A DNA stretch of 6,881 nt from CAZYCC01 sp964645985 (GTDB taxonomy: Bacteria; Bacillota; Clostridia; Oscillospirales; CAG-272): NCBI GenBank assembly GCA_964645985.1, contig CAZYCC010000086.1:1-6881 (forward strand). Reading direction: 5' to 3'. Made by a program: the position numbers and the translations under genes. This document shows, in pieces, positions 1 to 5,768 of this stretch (positions are counted from its first letter, which is position 1; every line of letters begins with the position of its first letter). A model generated the notes under the pieces. The model was not told where the DNA came from. It saw nothing but the letters and a program-made list of their open reading frames with translations, and made no database searches.

Positions 1-35
1 CAGCGGCAGCGCGCCTCATTGTGCCCATGAGTTAG
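1..35 (+). CDS. feoA: Probable 3' end of feoA (partial)
   Basis: The frame starting at position 3 reads AAARLIVPMS and stops at TAG (33-35). A short hydrophobic C-terminal strand of this kind is typical of the end of the FeoA SH3-like domain, a small cytosolic partner of FeoB, and feoA commonly lies directly upstream of feoB. The stop is 48 bp before the feoB start, which suits one operon. Only ten residues are visible, so the call rests mostly on gene order. Any other upstream gene ending here would look similar. Confidence 0.4.
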   Translation, partial: AAARLIVPMS

Positions 36-51
36 CGGGAGCTAACTCCAT
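27..51 (+). other. Hairpin between the upstream gene and feoB
   Basis: GAGTTAGC (29-36) and GCTAACTC (41-48) form a perfect 8-bp stem closed by a GGGA loop. It extends by two pairs if C49 bulges out. The upstream stop codon (33-35) lies in the left arm. No T-run follows, so it does not look like a factor-independent terminator. It may stabilise or separate cistrons in the transcript, but this is inference. Confidence 0.5.
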
Positions 52-71
52 CGCTTTCCGTACTTTCTTTG

Positions 72-77
72 AAAGGA
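72..77 (+). promoter_or_regulatory. Ribosome binding site of feoB; decides the start
   Basis: AAAGGA lies 6 bases before the ATG at 84. A TTG at 69 is in frame, but it sits upstream of this site and would place the ribosome site inside the gene. The ATG at 84 is therefore preferred. It also puts the protein start directly before the first strand of the G domain, as usual in FeoB. Confidence 0.8.
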
Positions 78-83
78 AACCCC

Positions 84-2507
84 ATGCCCATTCGCATCGC
101 CCTCGCGGGCAACCCCAACAGCGGGAAAACCACGCTCTTCAACGCGCTCACCGGATCGAATCAGTTCGTCGGGAACTGGCCGGGCGTTACCGTGGAGAAA
201 AAAGAAGGCAAGCTCAAAAAGCACGAGGGAGAGGTCACGGTGACAGACCTTCCCGGCATCTACTCGCTCTCGCCCTACACGCCGGAGGAGGTCGTCGCGC
301 GCAATTATCTCACGCGCGAGCGGCCGGAGGCGATTCTCAACATCGTCGACGGCACCAACCTCGAGCGCAACCTATACCTCACGACGCAACTGCTCGAGCT
401 CGGTATCCCCCTCGTCATCGCCATCAATATGATGGATGTCGTGCGCAAGAACGGGGACAAGATCAATACCACCGAACTTTCGCGGCAGCTCGGTGTGCCG
501 GTCGTGGAGATCTCCGCCCTCAAAGGAATCGGCATCGAGGAGGCCGCGCGGCGGGCGGTGGAGGCGGCAAAGAGCGCGCGGCCCACGGTGCCGGCGCACA
601 TCTTCTCGGGGCCTGTCGAGCACGCGCTCGCGCACATCGAGGAGGCGCTTTTGCACGAGATGCCCGCCGAGCAGCAGCGCTTCTTCGCGGTCAAGCTCTT
701 TGAGCGCGACGAGAAAATCATCGAACAGCTAAAACCCGACCCCGCGCGCCTCTCGCACATCGAGCAGGACATCGCCGCGGCCGAAAAAGAGCTAGACGAC
801 GATGCCGAGAGCATCATTACAAACGAGCGGTATGTTTATATCGCGGAGCTCCTGCGCGGCTGCTACAAGAAAAAGAACGCGGGGGGCCTCACCCTCTCGG
901 ACAAAATCGACCGCGTCGTCACCAACCGCTTCGCGGCTCTGCCGATCTTCGCCGTTGTGATGATCATCGTCTACTATATCTCGGTGTCGAGCGTTGGCAG
1001 TATCTGCACCGACTTTGTCAACGACGGCGTTTTCGGCGACGGGTGGCACCTCTTCGGCATCGGCAGCTCCGATTACGAGGAGGCGATCACCGATTACGCG
1101 CGCGAGGAGGTCTGGACAGATGAGTTCGTCTCGCTCGTGCGGGACGCGGAGGCGGCGGGGGTCGTCGGGGCGGAGGACATCGCTGCCGCCATCGAGGAGG
1201 AGGACTATGGCGCCTTTGAGGAGGCGGTCGGGTCCTACGGCGACTCTCTTGAGGCGGAGGGGTACGACATTATGCCGCTCTATGACGCCGCGCTCGGCGA
1301 GGAGGCGGAGGGCGTTCCCGCCACCGAGGACTACGGCGTGTGGGTGCCGGGAATACCGGTTCTCGTGGAGCGGGGCCTCACGGCGGCGCATTCCCCCGAC
1401 TGGCTGAGCGGGCTACTGCTTGACGGAGTGGTCGGCGGGGTGGGGGCGGTGCTCGGGTTCGTGCCGCAGATGTTCGTGCTCTTCCTGCTGCTCGCGGCGC
1501 TGGAGGCGTGCGGATATATGGCGCGCGTCGCCTTCGTCATGGACCGCATCTTCCGCAAATTTGGCCTGTCCGGCAAGTCCTTCATTCCGATGTTAATCGG
1601 CAGCGGCTGCGGCGTGCCCGGCATTATGGCCTCCCGCACAATCGAGAACGAGCGCGACCGCCGCATGACCATTATGACGACGACCTTCATCCCCTGCGGC
1701 GCGAAGCTCCCGATCATCGCGCTGATCGCGTCCGCGCTCTTCGGCGGGGCGTGGTGGGTCGCGCCGTCCGCCTACTTCATCGGCGTTGCGGCGATCATCG
1801 TCTCGGGCATTATTCTAAAGAAAACGAAGCCCTTCGCCGGGGAGCCCGCTCCCTTCGTTATGGAGCTGCCCCCCTACCACCTGCCGACCGTGGGCAACGT
1901 CCTGCGCTCAATGTGGGAGCGCGGCTGGTCCTTCATTAAGAAAGCGGGGACGATCATTCTGCTCTCCTCCATTGTCGTCTGGGCGGGCTCGTCCTTCGGC
2001 GTGGTGAACGGGAGTTTCACCTTCTCGCGCGATATGGAGTTGGAGAGCAGTCTCCTTGGCAAGGTCGGCGGGGTTCTTCGCTATATCTTTATCCCGCTCG
2101 GGTTCGGCAGCGGCGAGGCGGGCACCAAAGCGACCATCGCCACGCTCATGGGTCTTGTGGCGAAAGAAGAGGTCGTCGGGGTGTTTGGCGTGCTTGACTT
2201 TGAGGGGTTAACGCGCCTCTCCGCCTACTCCTTCCTCGTCTTCAACCTGCTCTGCGCCCCCTGCTTTGCCGCGATGGGCGCGATCCGCCGCGAGATGAAC
2301 TCCGGCAAGTGGACGCTCTTCGCCATCGGCTATCAGTGCGTCTTCGCCTACGCTATTTCCTTGATGATCAATCAGTTCGGCCTGCTCTTCACGGGTAGAG
2401 TGCAGTGGCTCGGGCTTATCGCCGCCGTCGCGGTGCTCGCCTTCCTTCTCTATATGCTCTTCCGCCCGTACAAAGAGGCGACGCATCTCGAGAAGAAGAT
2501 CGGTTGA
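84..2507 (+). CDS. feoB: Ferrous iron transport protein B (FeoB)
   Basis: This is the Fe2+ transporter of the cytoplasmic membrane, 807 residues from the ATG at 84. The N-terminal G domain has G1 GNPNSGKT (9-16), a likely G2 threonine near 36 in the NWPGVT stretch, G3 DLPG (55-58), G4 NMMD (115-118) and G5 SALKG (144-148). A helical linker domain follows to about 275. The membrane part starts near 284 and carries the conserved gate segments SGCGVPG (507-513) and IPCGAKLP (536-543), the GEAGTKAT stretch near 677 and a CAPC pair (724-727). Family members are usually about 650-800 residues. The extra length here lies between membrane segments 1 and 2. There, residues 330-416 contain about 28 Asp/Glu, only two Arg and no Lys. 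The gene sits in a plus-strand feo operon. No promoter or Fur-type site is visible because the window begins inside the operon. The identification is secure. Metal specificity beyond iron cannot be judged from the sequence. Confidence 0.97.
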   Translation: MPIRIALAGNPNSGKTTLFNALTGSNQFVGNWPGVTVEKKEGKLKKHEGEVTVTDLPGIYSLSPYTPEEVVARNYLTRERPEAILNIVDGTNLERNLYLTTQLLELGIPLVIAINMMDVVRKNGDKINTTELSRQLGVPVVEISALKGIGIEEAARRAVEAAKSARPTVPAHIFSGPVEHALAHIEEALLHEMPAEQQRFFAVKLFERDEKIIEQLKPDPARLSHIEQDIAAAEKELDDDAESIITNERYVYIAELLRGCYKKKNAGGLTLSDKIDRVVTNRFAALPIFAVVMIIVYYISVSSVGSICTDFVNDGVFGDGWHLFGIGSSDYEEAITDYAREEVWTDEFVSLVRDAEAAGVVGAEDIAAAIEEEDYGAFEEAVGSYGDSLEAEGYDIMPLYDAALGEEAEGVPATEDYGVWVPGIPVLVERGLTAAHSPDWLSGLLLDGVVGGVGAVLGFVPQMFVLFLLLAALEACGYMARVAFVMDRIFRKFGLSGKSFIPMLIGSGCGVPGIMASRTIENERDRRMTIMTTTFIPCGAKLPIIALIASALFGGAWWVAPSAYFIGVAAIIVSGIILKKTKPFAGEPAPFVMELPPYHLPTVGNVLRSMWERGWSFIKKAGTIILLSSIVVWAGSSFGVVNGSFTFSRDMELESSLLGKVGGVLRYIFIPLGFGSGEAGTKATIATLMGLVAKEEVVGVFGVLDFEGLTRLSAYSFLVFNLLCAPCFAAMGAIRREMNSGKWTLFAIGYQCVFAYAISLMINQFGLLFTGRVQWLGLIAAVAVLAFLLYMLFRPYKEATHLEKKIG

Positions 2508-2616
2508 GGAGCGCGCCGCGCGGGCGATATTTCGCGGGAAACAAAATCGCGCCGGAGCGCGAGGGAAAAACGGCACGGGCAGCCCGGCCCCGCGCCGCGC
2601 GAGAAAGGAGATCTTT
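2508..2616 (+). other. Intercistronic spacer with a small hairpin
   Basis: This 109-bp GC-rich spacer separates feoB from the next gene. TCGCGC (2547-2552) and GCGCGA (2557-2562) form a perfect 6-bp stem with a CGGA loop. It is followed by GGGAAAAACGG rather than a T-run, so read-through into the next gene is expected. AAAGGAG (2604-2610) is the ribosome site of the following gene. No promoter is recognisable. Confidence 0.45.
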
Positions 2617-2814
2617 ATGCTTGATGTCATCGCGCGCTACGCGCCGACCGTGCTCATCCTCGCGGCGCTCGCGCTTGTTGTCTTCCTCGCGGTGCGGTCA
2701 CTTCTGCGCGACCGGCGCAGCGACAAACCCACCTGTGGCGGGGACTGCTCGCTCTGCGGCGGCTGCGCGGCCATGCCGCCGGATGAGAAAAAGCGGAAAG
2801 GAGAAAAACCGTGA
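2617..2814 (+). CDS. FeoB-associated Cys-rich membrane protein
   Basis: This is a small protein of 65 residues. A single membrane helix spans about residues 9-28. It is followed by a basic stretch (RSLLRDRR) and a cysteine cluster C40-x3-C44-x2-C47-x2-C50, then a Lys-rich tail (from about 57). This matches the small FeoB-associated Cys-rich family found directly after feoB in many Firmicutes. The positive residues after the helix suggest the Cys cluster faces the cytosol, where it could bind Fe2+ or another soft metal near the FeoB exit. That role is inferred and is not experimentally settled for the family. The start is the ATG with AAAGGAG six bases upstream. The stop codon overlaps the GTG start of the next gene, suggesting translational coupling. 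Confidence 0.85.
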   Translation: MLDVIARYAPTVLILAALALVVFLAVRSLLRDRRSDKPTCGGDCSLCGGCAAMPPDEKKRKGEKP

Positions 2815-3041
2815 AAGATCAGCACCGCGTCACGCTCGAAATCGAGGGGATGTCCTGCTCGATGTGCGAGGCGCATGTGAACGACGCCCTGCGCGCCGCC
2901 CTCAGCCCAAAAAAGGTGCGCTCCTCACATAGAAAAGGCGAGGCCGTCCTGTGGATAGAGCAAGTCCCGCCCGAGGAGAGGGTGCGCGCCGCCCTCGCGC
3001 CGATAGGCTACACCCTCAAGGGAATGCGCGTGGAGGAGTAA
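2811..3041 (+). CDS. HMA-domain (CopZ-like) metal-binding protein
   Basis: This is a soluble protein of 76 residues made of one heavy-metal-associated domain. The metal loop is GMSCSMCE (13-20), with the CXXC cysteines at C16 and C19, and is followed by the expected helix (HVNDALRAAL). A GY motif precedes the last strand (about 66-67). The fold normally carries Cu(I) or a similar soft metal and passes it to a partner protein. Here the gene is the last of the feo operon, so it may serve FeoB or the Cys-rich protein, or bind a metal other than copper. This is unresolved. The start is GTG, overlapping the previous stop as GTGA (2811-2814), with AAAGGAG (2797-2803) seven bases upstream. The only nearby ATG (2851) would cut into the metal-binding motif. 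No membrane segment or P-type ATPase is attached. Confidence 0.85.
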   Translation: MKDQHRVTLEIEGMSCSMCEAHVNDALRAALSPKKVRSSHRKGEAVLWIEQVPPEERVRAALAPIGYTLKGMRVEE

Positions 3042-3056
3042 CGGAACACAATCAAG

Positions 3057-3086
3057 CAAAACCCGCGCCGGACGGCGCGGGTTTTG
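3057..3086 (+). terminator. Terminator of the feo operon
   Basis: CAAAACCCGCGCC (3057-3069) and GGCGCGGGTTTTG (3074-3086) form a perfect 13-bp stem with a GGAC loop, 15 bases after the last stop codon. The GC core is flanked by A4 and T4, so the T-run lies in the stem and the signal is symmetrical. It could also stop transcripts arriving on the minus strand from the kinase gene. Confidence 0.75.
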
Positions 3087-3130
3087 CGCGGGCGAGGCGC
3101 GCCCCATCCCCGCGGGAGCGGGGGAAATAC
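3087..3130. other. Short GC-rich hairpin after the terminator
   Basis: CCCCGC (3108-3113) and GCGGGG (3118-3123) form a 6-bp stem with a GGGA loop. The same arms, CCCCGC and GCGGGG, recur at 3799-3811 around a single A. The loop resembles that of the hairpin at 27-51. No coding potential or promoter is seen. Confidence 0.4.
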
Positions 3131-3300
3131 GACAGGGGCAGTAGGGTTTCCCGAAAACTATACTTAGAAACGGTAGTAGAAATTTCGACGGAGGCACTTG
3201 GTTTTTCCAAAAACTAAATCCAGAAACGACAGTTCGCCTCACGATAGACGCAGTGCAATTTACCCGAAAACTAAATCTAAGGGGTAGCAGTGCAAAATTC
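3131..3300. repeat. Three tandem units of a degenerate ~57-bp repeat
   Basis: Units run 3131-3186, 3187-3242 and 3243-3300 (56, 56 and 58 bp). Each begins with GAC or GAT and carries a purine-rich start. Each has a core of the form CCGAAAACTAAATC followed by TAGAAACGGCAG (core copies at 3151-3176, 3207-3232 and 3264-3290). Each ends in an A/T-rich or TTCGCCTCAC tail. The units differ at many positions, and there is no constant repeat with unrelated spacers, so this is not a CRISPR array. All units are in the same orientation. No convincing ORF or ribosome site is present. Confidence 0.75.
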
Positions 3301-3308
3301 CGCCAACA

Positions 3309-3418
3309 CTCACCCCGCTTCCCGAAAACACCCCCACCCCGAAGGGCAGAGGAAACGTTTCGCTTCAGAATATTTTATAAATCTCTTTGTGCTTCCCCCC
3401 GCGTCACGAAATCCCTCA
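3309..3418. repeat. Second repeat module, copy 1
   Basis: This stretch reads CTCACCCCGC, then CCCGAAAACACCCCC, then CCCCGAAGGGCAGAGGA, and ends in ATCTCTTTGTGCTT (to 3393). The same blocks occur in the same order at 6798-6881. A related phrase, TCACGAAATCCCTCACC, follows at about 3404-3420, and its counterpart precedes copy 2 (6788-6803), as if the module were tandemly repeated. It is non-coding and its function is unknown. Confidence 0.65.
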
Positions 3419-3440
3419 CCTAAGAGAAACACACCCCGCG

Positions 3441-3624
3441 CCCCGTAACAGTTCGTTATGTAGGGGTTCCAAGGGGGAGCGCAGCTCCCCCTTGGTGGAG
3501 ACTCCAAGGGGGGGCAAAGAGGGGGGCAAAGCCCCCCACCTTGGCCGCTTCTCGAGAGAGCCGGGGGAGGGCTCTTTCGGGAAAGAGCACTCCTCCGGAG
3601 GAGCGAGGTGGCAGCTCCCGCCAC
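3441..3624. repeat. Cluster of GC-rich hairpins in the convergent gap
   Basis: At least four inverted repeats stand side by side. CCAAGGGGGAGC (3469-3480) pairs with GCTCCCCCTTGG (3484-3495), a perfect 12-bp stem. GGGGGGC (3521-3527) pairs with GCCCCCC (3531-3537). GCTCTTTC (3571-3578) pairs with GAAAGAGC (3581-3588). CTCCTCCGGAGGAG (3590-3603) is a perfect palindrome. CCAAGG also recurs at 3504 and its complement at 3539-3544. The dense packing resembles dispersed palindromic intergenic elements. None has a good T-run, so terminator function is unlikely. Confidence 0.65.
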
Positions 3625-3647
3625 GAAAATAGTAGGTGCGGCTCGCC

Positions 3648-3824
3648 GTAGTAGAAATGACCGCGCGGAAGTGGGGTTCCCTGAAAACTAAATTTAGAAA
3701 CGGCAGTTCGGATTACGACAGGAGCAGTAGAGGTTTTCCGAAAACTAAAGCTTAGAGGTAGCAGTCGAAATTTCGACAAGGCGCGCTCGCCCACACCTCC
3801 CCGCAGCGGGGCAGTTCGCCTCAC
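3648..3824. repeat. Second block of the ~57-bp repeat, running into the kinase stop
   Basis: After a partial tail (GTAGTAGAAAT, 3648-3658, also at 3173-3183) come two full units, 3659-3716 and 3717-3774 (58 bp each). A shortened unit follows at 3775-3824, whose core is replaced by the hairpin CCCCGC-A-GCGGGG (3799-3811). The block contains three clean palindromes: GTTTTCCGAAAAC (3733-3745, one-base centre), CTAAATTTAG (3688-3697) and GTCGAAATTTCGAC (3764-3777). The last unit ends in CAGTTCGCCTCAC, which overlaps the stop codon of the minus-strand kinase (3821-3823). Confidence 0.75.
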
Positions 3825-5485
3825 GACTGAGGAAGAGGAGTCACCCCGCAGCCATCGCCCGTACAGGGCAGCTCGAACCAGAAGGTGCTCCCCTTATCGG
3901 AGCTGACAACCCCGTACTGCCCGCCGTGGGCGGTGACGATCTCCTTGACGATGGCGAGCCCCAGACCCGTCCCGATGGGGGCGCGGCGGTGCGGGGTCTT
4001 CTCGCGGTAGTAGCGCTCGAAGATATGCGGCAGGGCATCCTCCGGGATCCCCTCGCCGGTGTCGGTCACCGAGATGCGCACGCGCGCGCCGTCCGGGGAG
4101 AGGCTTTGCGAGACGGTGACCGTCTTGTCCTCGCCGGTGTAGTTGACCGCGTTGTTGACGAGGTTGTAGACCACCTGCATCACGCGCCGGCGGTCGGCGT
4201 TGACCGTGACAAGCTCGCGGTAGAGAAAGCGGATGGTGTACCCCTCGCGGTCGCGCAGCTTGTTGTAGCGGCAGAGCTCGCTCTCTATCGCCGAGGTGAG
4301 GTCAAAGGGGGCGCACTCCGGTTCATCGCCGCCCGCCTGCAGGCGCGAGAGGTCGAGAATATCGCTCACAAGCTCCTTGAGGCGGCTTGACTCGTCGATG
4401 ATGATTTGCAGGTTCTCGGGGGTGCTCTCGCCCGGCAGATCGCGCATCATTTCGGCGTAGCCGGAGATGAGCGTCAGCGGAGTACGCAGGTCATGGGAGA
4501 CGTTGGCGATGAGATCTCGCCGCAGGCTATCGACCTTGCCGAGCTCGCACGCGGCGTAATTGAGCGTGTCGCCGAGCTTCGCCACCTCGCGGTAGCCGCC
4601 TCCCGGGAAGCGTACCGATGTGTCGCCGGTCGCGAGGACCTCCGCCCCGGCGGTCAAGTGCTCGATCGGGCGTGCAATCGAGCGCGAGAGGACGAGCGCG
4701 AGCAGCAGGGCGAGCAGCAGCACGAGCAGGGAAATGCCGCGCAGGAGAGTGAGCATGGTCTCCACCGTTGCGGCGACAGGGGAAATAATCGCGTTGAGAA
4801 AGACGGCGGTGCTGCCCGAGAGGGCGACATAGATGATGCTCGTTTCATCCTCGCGCGCCAGCTCCGTGCCGGGGGTCAGGGTAACCTCGTGATCCCCCTC
4901 GCCGTCCCACGGCAGGAAGGGGAAGCGATCCTGCCACCCGGCCCTGTTATCGCCCGTAACGCGGTAAAAAATCCCCCCGCCCGCCTCCCGCGCGGCGCTC
5001 GCGAGCGAGAGAATGTTCTCGCGAATGGGAACAAGCGCGCCGCCCGGTATTTTGCGCGTGAGGATTTGGTGCAGGGTGCAGCCCTCGAGCGCGTCCTCGC
5101 TGAGGAGCAGCTCGTCGCTTGACAGATCGTAGACGACGAGGCAAAACTGCTCGCGGCGCGCGAGCGACGCCGCCTCGGCGAGTTCCTCTTCCTCCCCGGT
5201 CGACGCGGCGATGCGCGAGGCGGTCTTTTCGATCTGCCCTATTTTGATTTCCTGATAGATGCGGTCAAAGAAGACGACCTGCGTTAGCCATAGCAGCGCG
5301 AGAATGATCGCCGTGAAGAGGAGTAGCGCGAGAAATATCTTCCAGGCTAAACCGAAAAAAGGGCGCTTCGCCGCGCGCCCCTCGCTCCCTCGCCCCGCTC
5401 CCTCGCCGGTCGCTTCCCCCGCGCCCTTGCCGGGCACTTCCCCCGCGCCCCTCGGGTTCTCCCCTTTTGCGCTCTTATGTTTCAC
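3821..5485 (-). CDS. Two-component sensor histidine kinase (HAMP type)
   Basis: This is a membrane sensor kinase of 554 residues. A charged Gly/Ala/Glu-rich cytosolic tail (1-43) is followed by membrane helix 1 (about 46-72), an extracytoplasmic sensor region (about 74-235) of no family I recognise, membrane helix 2 (about 247-268) and a HAMP segment (about 269-320). The HisKA domain follows, with the H-box SHDLRTPL (phosphoacceptor His331). The HATPase domain has N-box NLVNNAVNYT (441-450), G1 DTGEGIPE (475-482) and G2 GTGLGLAI (505-512). All catalytic motifs look intact. It should autophosphorylate and pass phosphate to the regulator encoded just upstream. The start is GTG at 5485 with GGAGGGGG about eight bases before it, and no ATG start is available near the N-terminus. 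Unusual points are the 24-bp repeat coding for the tail, a diverged copy of the 5' end upstream, and a 262-bp gap to the regulator. The signal is unknown. Confidence 0.93.
   Translation of the reverse strand: MKHKSAKGENPRGAGEVPGKGAGEATGEGAGRGSEGRAAKRPFFGLAWKIFLALLLFTAIILALLWLTQVVFFDRIYQEIKIGQIEKTASRIAASTGEEEELAEAASLARREQFCLVVYDLSSDELLLSEDALEGCTLHQILTRKIPGGALVPIRENILSLASAAREAGGGIFYRVTGDNRAGWQDRFPFLPWDGEGDHEVTLTPGTELAREDETSIIYVALSGSTAVFLNAIISPVAATVETMLTLLRGISLLVLLLALLLALVLSRSIARPIEHLTAGAEVLATGDTSVRFPGGGYREVAKLGDTLNYAACELGKVDSLRRDLIANVSHDLRTPLTLISGYAEMMRDLPGESTPENLQIIIDESSRLKELVSDILDLSRLQAGGDEPECAPFDLTSAIESELCRYNKLRDREGYTIRFLYRELVTVNADRRRVMQVVYNLVNNAVNYTGEDKTVTVSQSLSPDGARVRISVTDTGEGIPEDALPHIFERYYREKTPHRRAPIGTGLGLAIVKEIVTAHGGQYGVVSSDKGSTFWFELPCTGDGCGVTPLPQS
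5402..5449 (-). repeat. Two tandem 24-bp repeats inside the kinase 5' end
   Basis: The units 5402-5425 and 5426-5449 differ at only a few bases. They encode GAGEVPGK (residues 13-20) and GAGEATGE (21-28). A third copy of the unit lies outside the gene at 5598-5621. The repeat explains the low-complexity tail and may vary in copy number between strains. Confidence 0.8.
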
Positions 5486-5669
5486 GGAAAATACCCCCTC
5501 CGTTCATCAGGCTCGGCCAGCGCGAAGAGCGCGATAGCGGTACTTCTCGAGAGCCGTGCCGCGCCCGCCGCCGAAGGGGCCGCCCGGGCGGAGAGCTCTT
5601 GCCGGATATTTCTCCCGCGCCTTTGCCTACCGCCCATCGGGCTCTCCCCTTTTTTCTCTTTCGTTTCAC
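5475..5669 (-). pseudogene. Duplicated 5' end of the kinase gene, or a short leader ORF
   Basis: A 64-codon reading frame starts at GTG 5669 and stops at TAA (5477-5475), overlapping the kinase start by 11 bp in another frame. Its first part (5598-5671) aligns with the true kinase start (5426-5487). Both begin GTGAAAC, share AAGAG, AAGGGGAGA and CCCGA blocks, and continue into the same 24-bp unit. That unit is read here as GAGEISGK, against GAGEVPGK in the kinase. The upstream copy has about 12 extra bases. The shared start and frame over the first 24 residues point to duplication of a coding 5' end. After that the sequence is Arg/Pro-rich and unrelated. A GGGAGGAAG lies rather far (about 15 bases) from the GTG. 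Translation is unproven. A translated leader coupled to the kinase is the alternative. Confidence 0.5.
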
Positions 5670-5738
5670 GGCGCCGCGCCGCTTCCTCCCGAATGTCGCT
5701 TAGGTGAAGCGCTCCTCGCGGCGTCTTATTAAGTAAAC

Positions 5739-5768
5739 GACCCCGCGCTACGAGGGGGTCGCGGGGTC
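5739..5768 (-). terminator. Hairpin at the 3' end of the response regulator gene
   Basis: GACCCCGCG (5739-5747) pairs with CGCGGGGTC (5760-5768), a perfect 9-bp GC-rich stem with a 12-base loop. On the minus strand the right arm and loop encode the last residues of the regulator and its TAG stop. The downstream sequence is GTTTACTTAATAAG, a weak, interrupted T-tract. It could be a partial terminator or an RNA-processing barrier that lowers kinase expression relative to the regulator. Confidence 0.5.

Noticed and set aside
69..83. In-frame TTG start for feoB at 69
   Set aside because: AAAGGA at 72-77 is ideally spaced for the ATG at 84 and would lie inside the gene if TTG were used.
792..1391. 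Minus-strand open frame of 199 codons opposite feoB
   Set aside because: It is antisense to conserved FeoB sequence and has a composition typical of a GC-rich shadow frame, with no motif.
3131..3300. CRISPR array
   Set aside because: Spacing is regular, but the units are similar along most of their length, there is no constant repeat with unique spacers, and no cas gene is present.
3799..3811. Terminator for the kinase on the minus strand
   Set aside because: The stem CCCCGC-A-GCGGGG has a one-base centre, too short for a loop without opening pairs, and no T-run follows on the minus strand.
3310..3824. Small open frames in the convergent gap
   Set aside because: They run through repeats and hairpins on both strands, lack ribosome sites and show no protein-like composition.
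4406..5122. Long plus-strand open frame of 238 codons opposite the kinase
   Set aside because: It lies wholly antisense to a clear histidine kinase, is rich in Arg, Ala and Glu, has no recognisable motif or ribosome site, and is expected by chance in GC-rich coding DNA.
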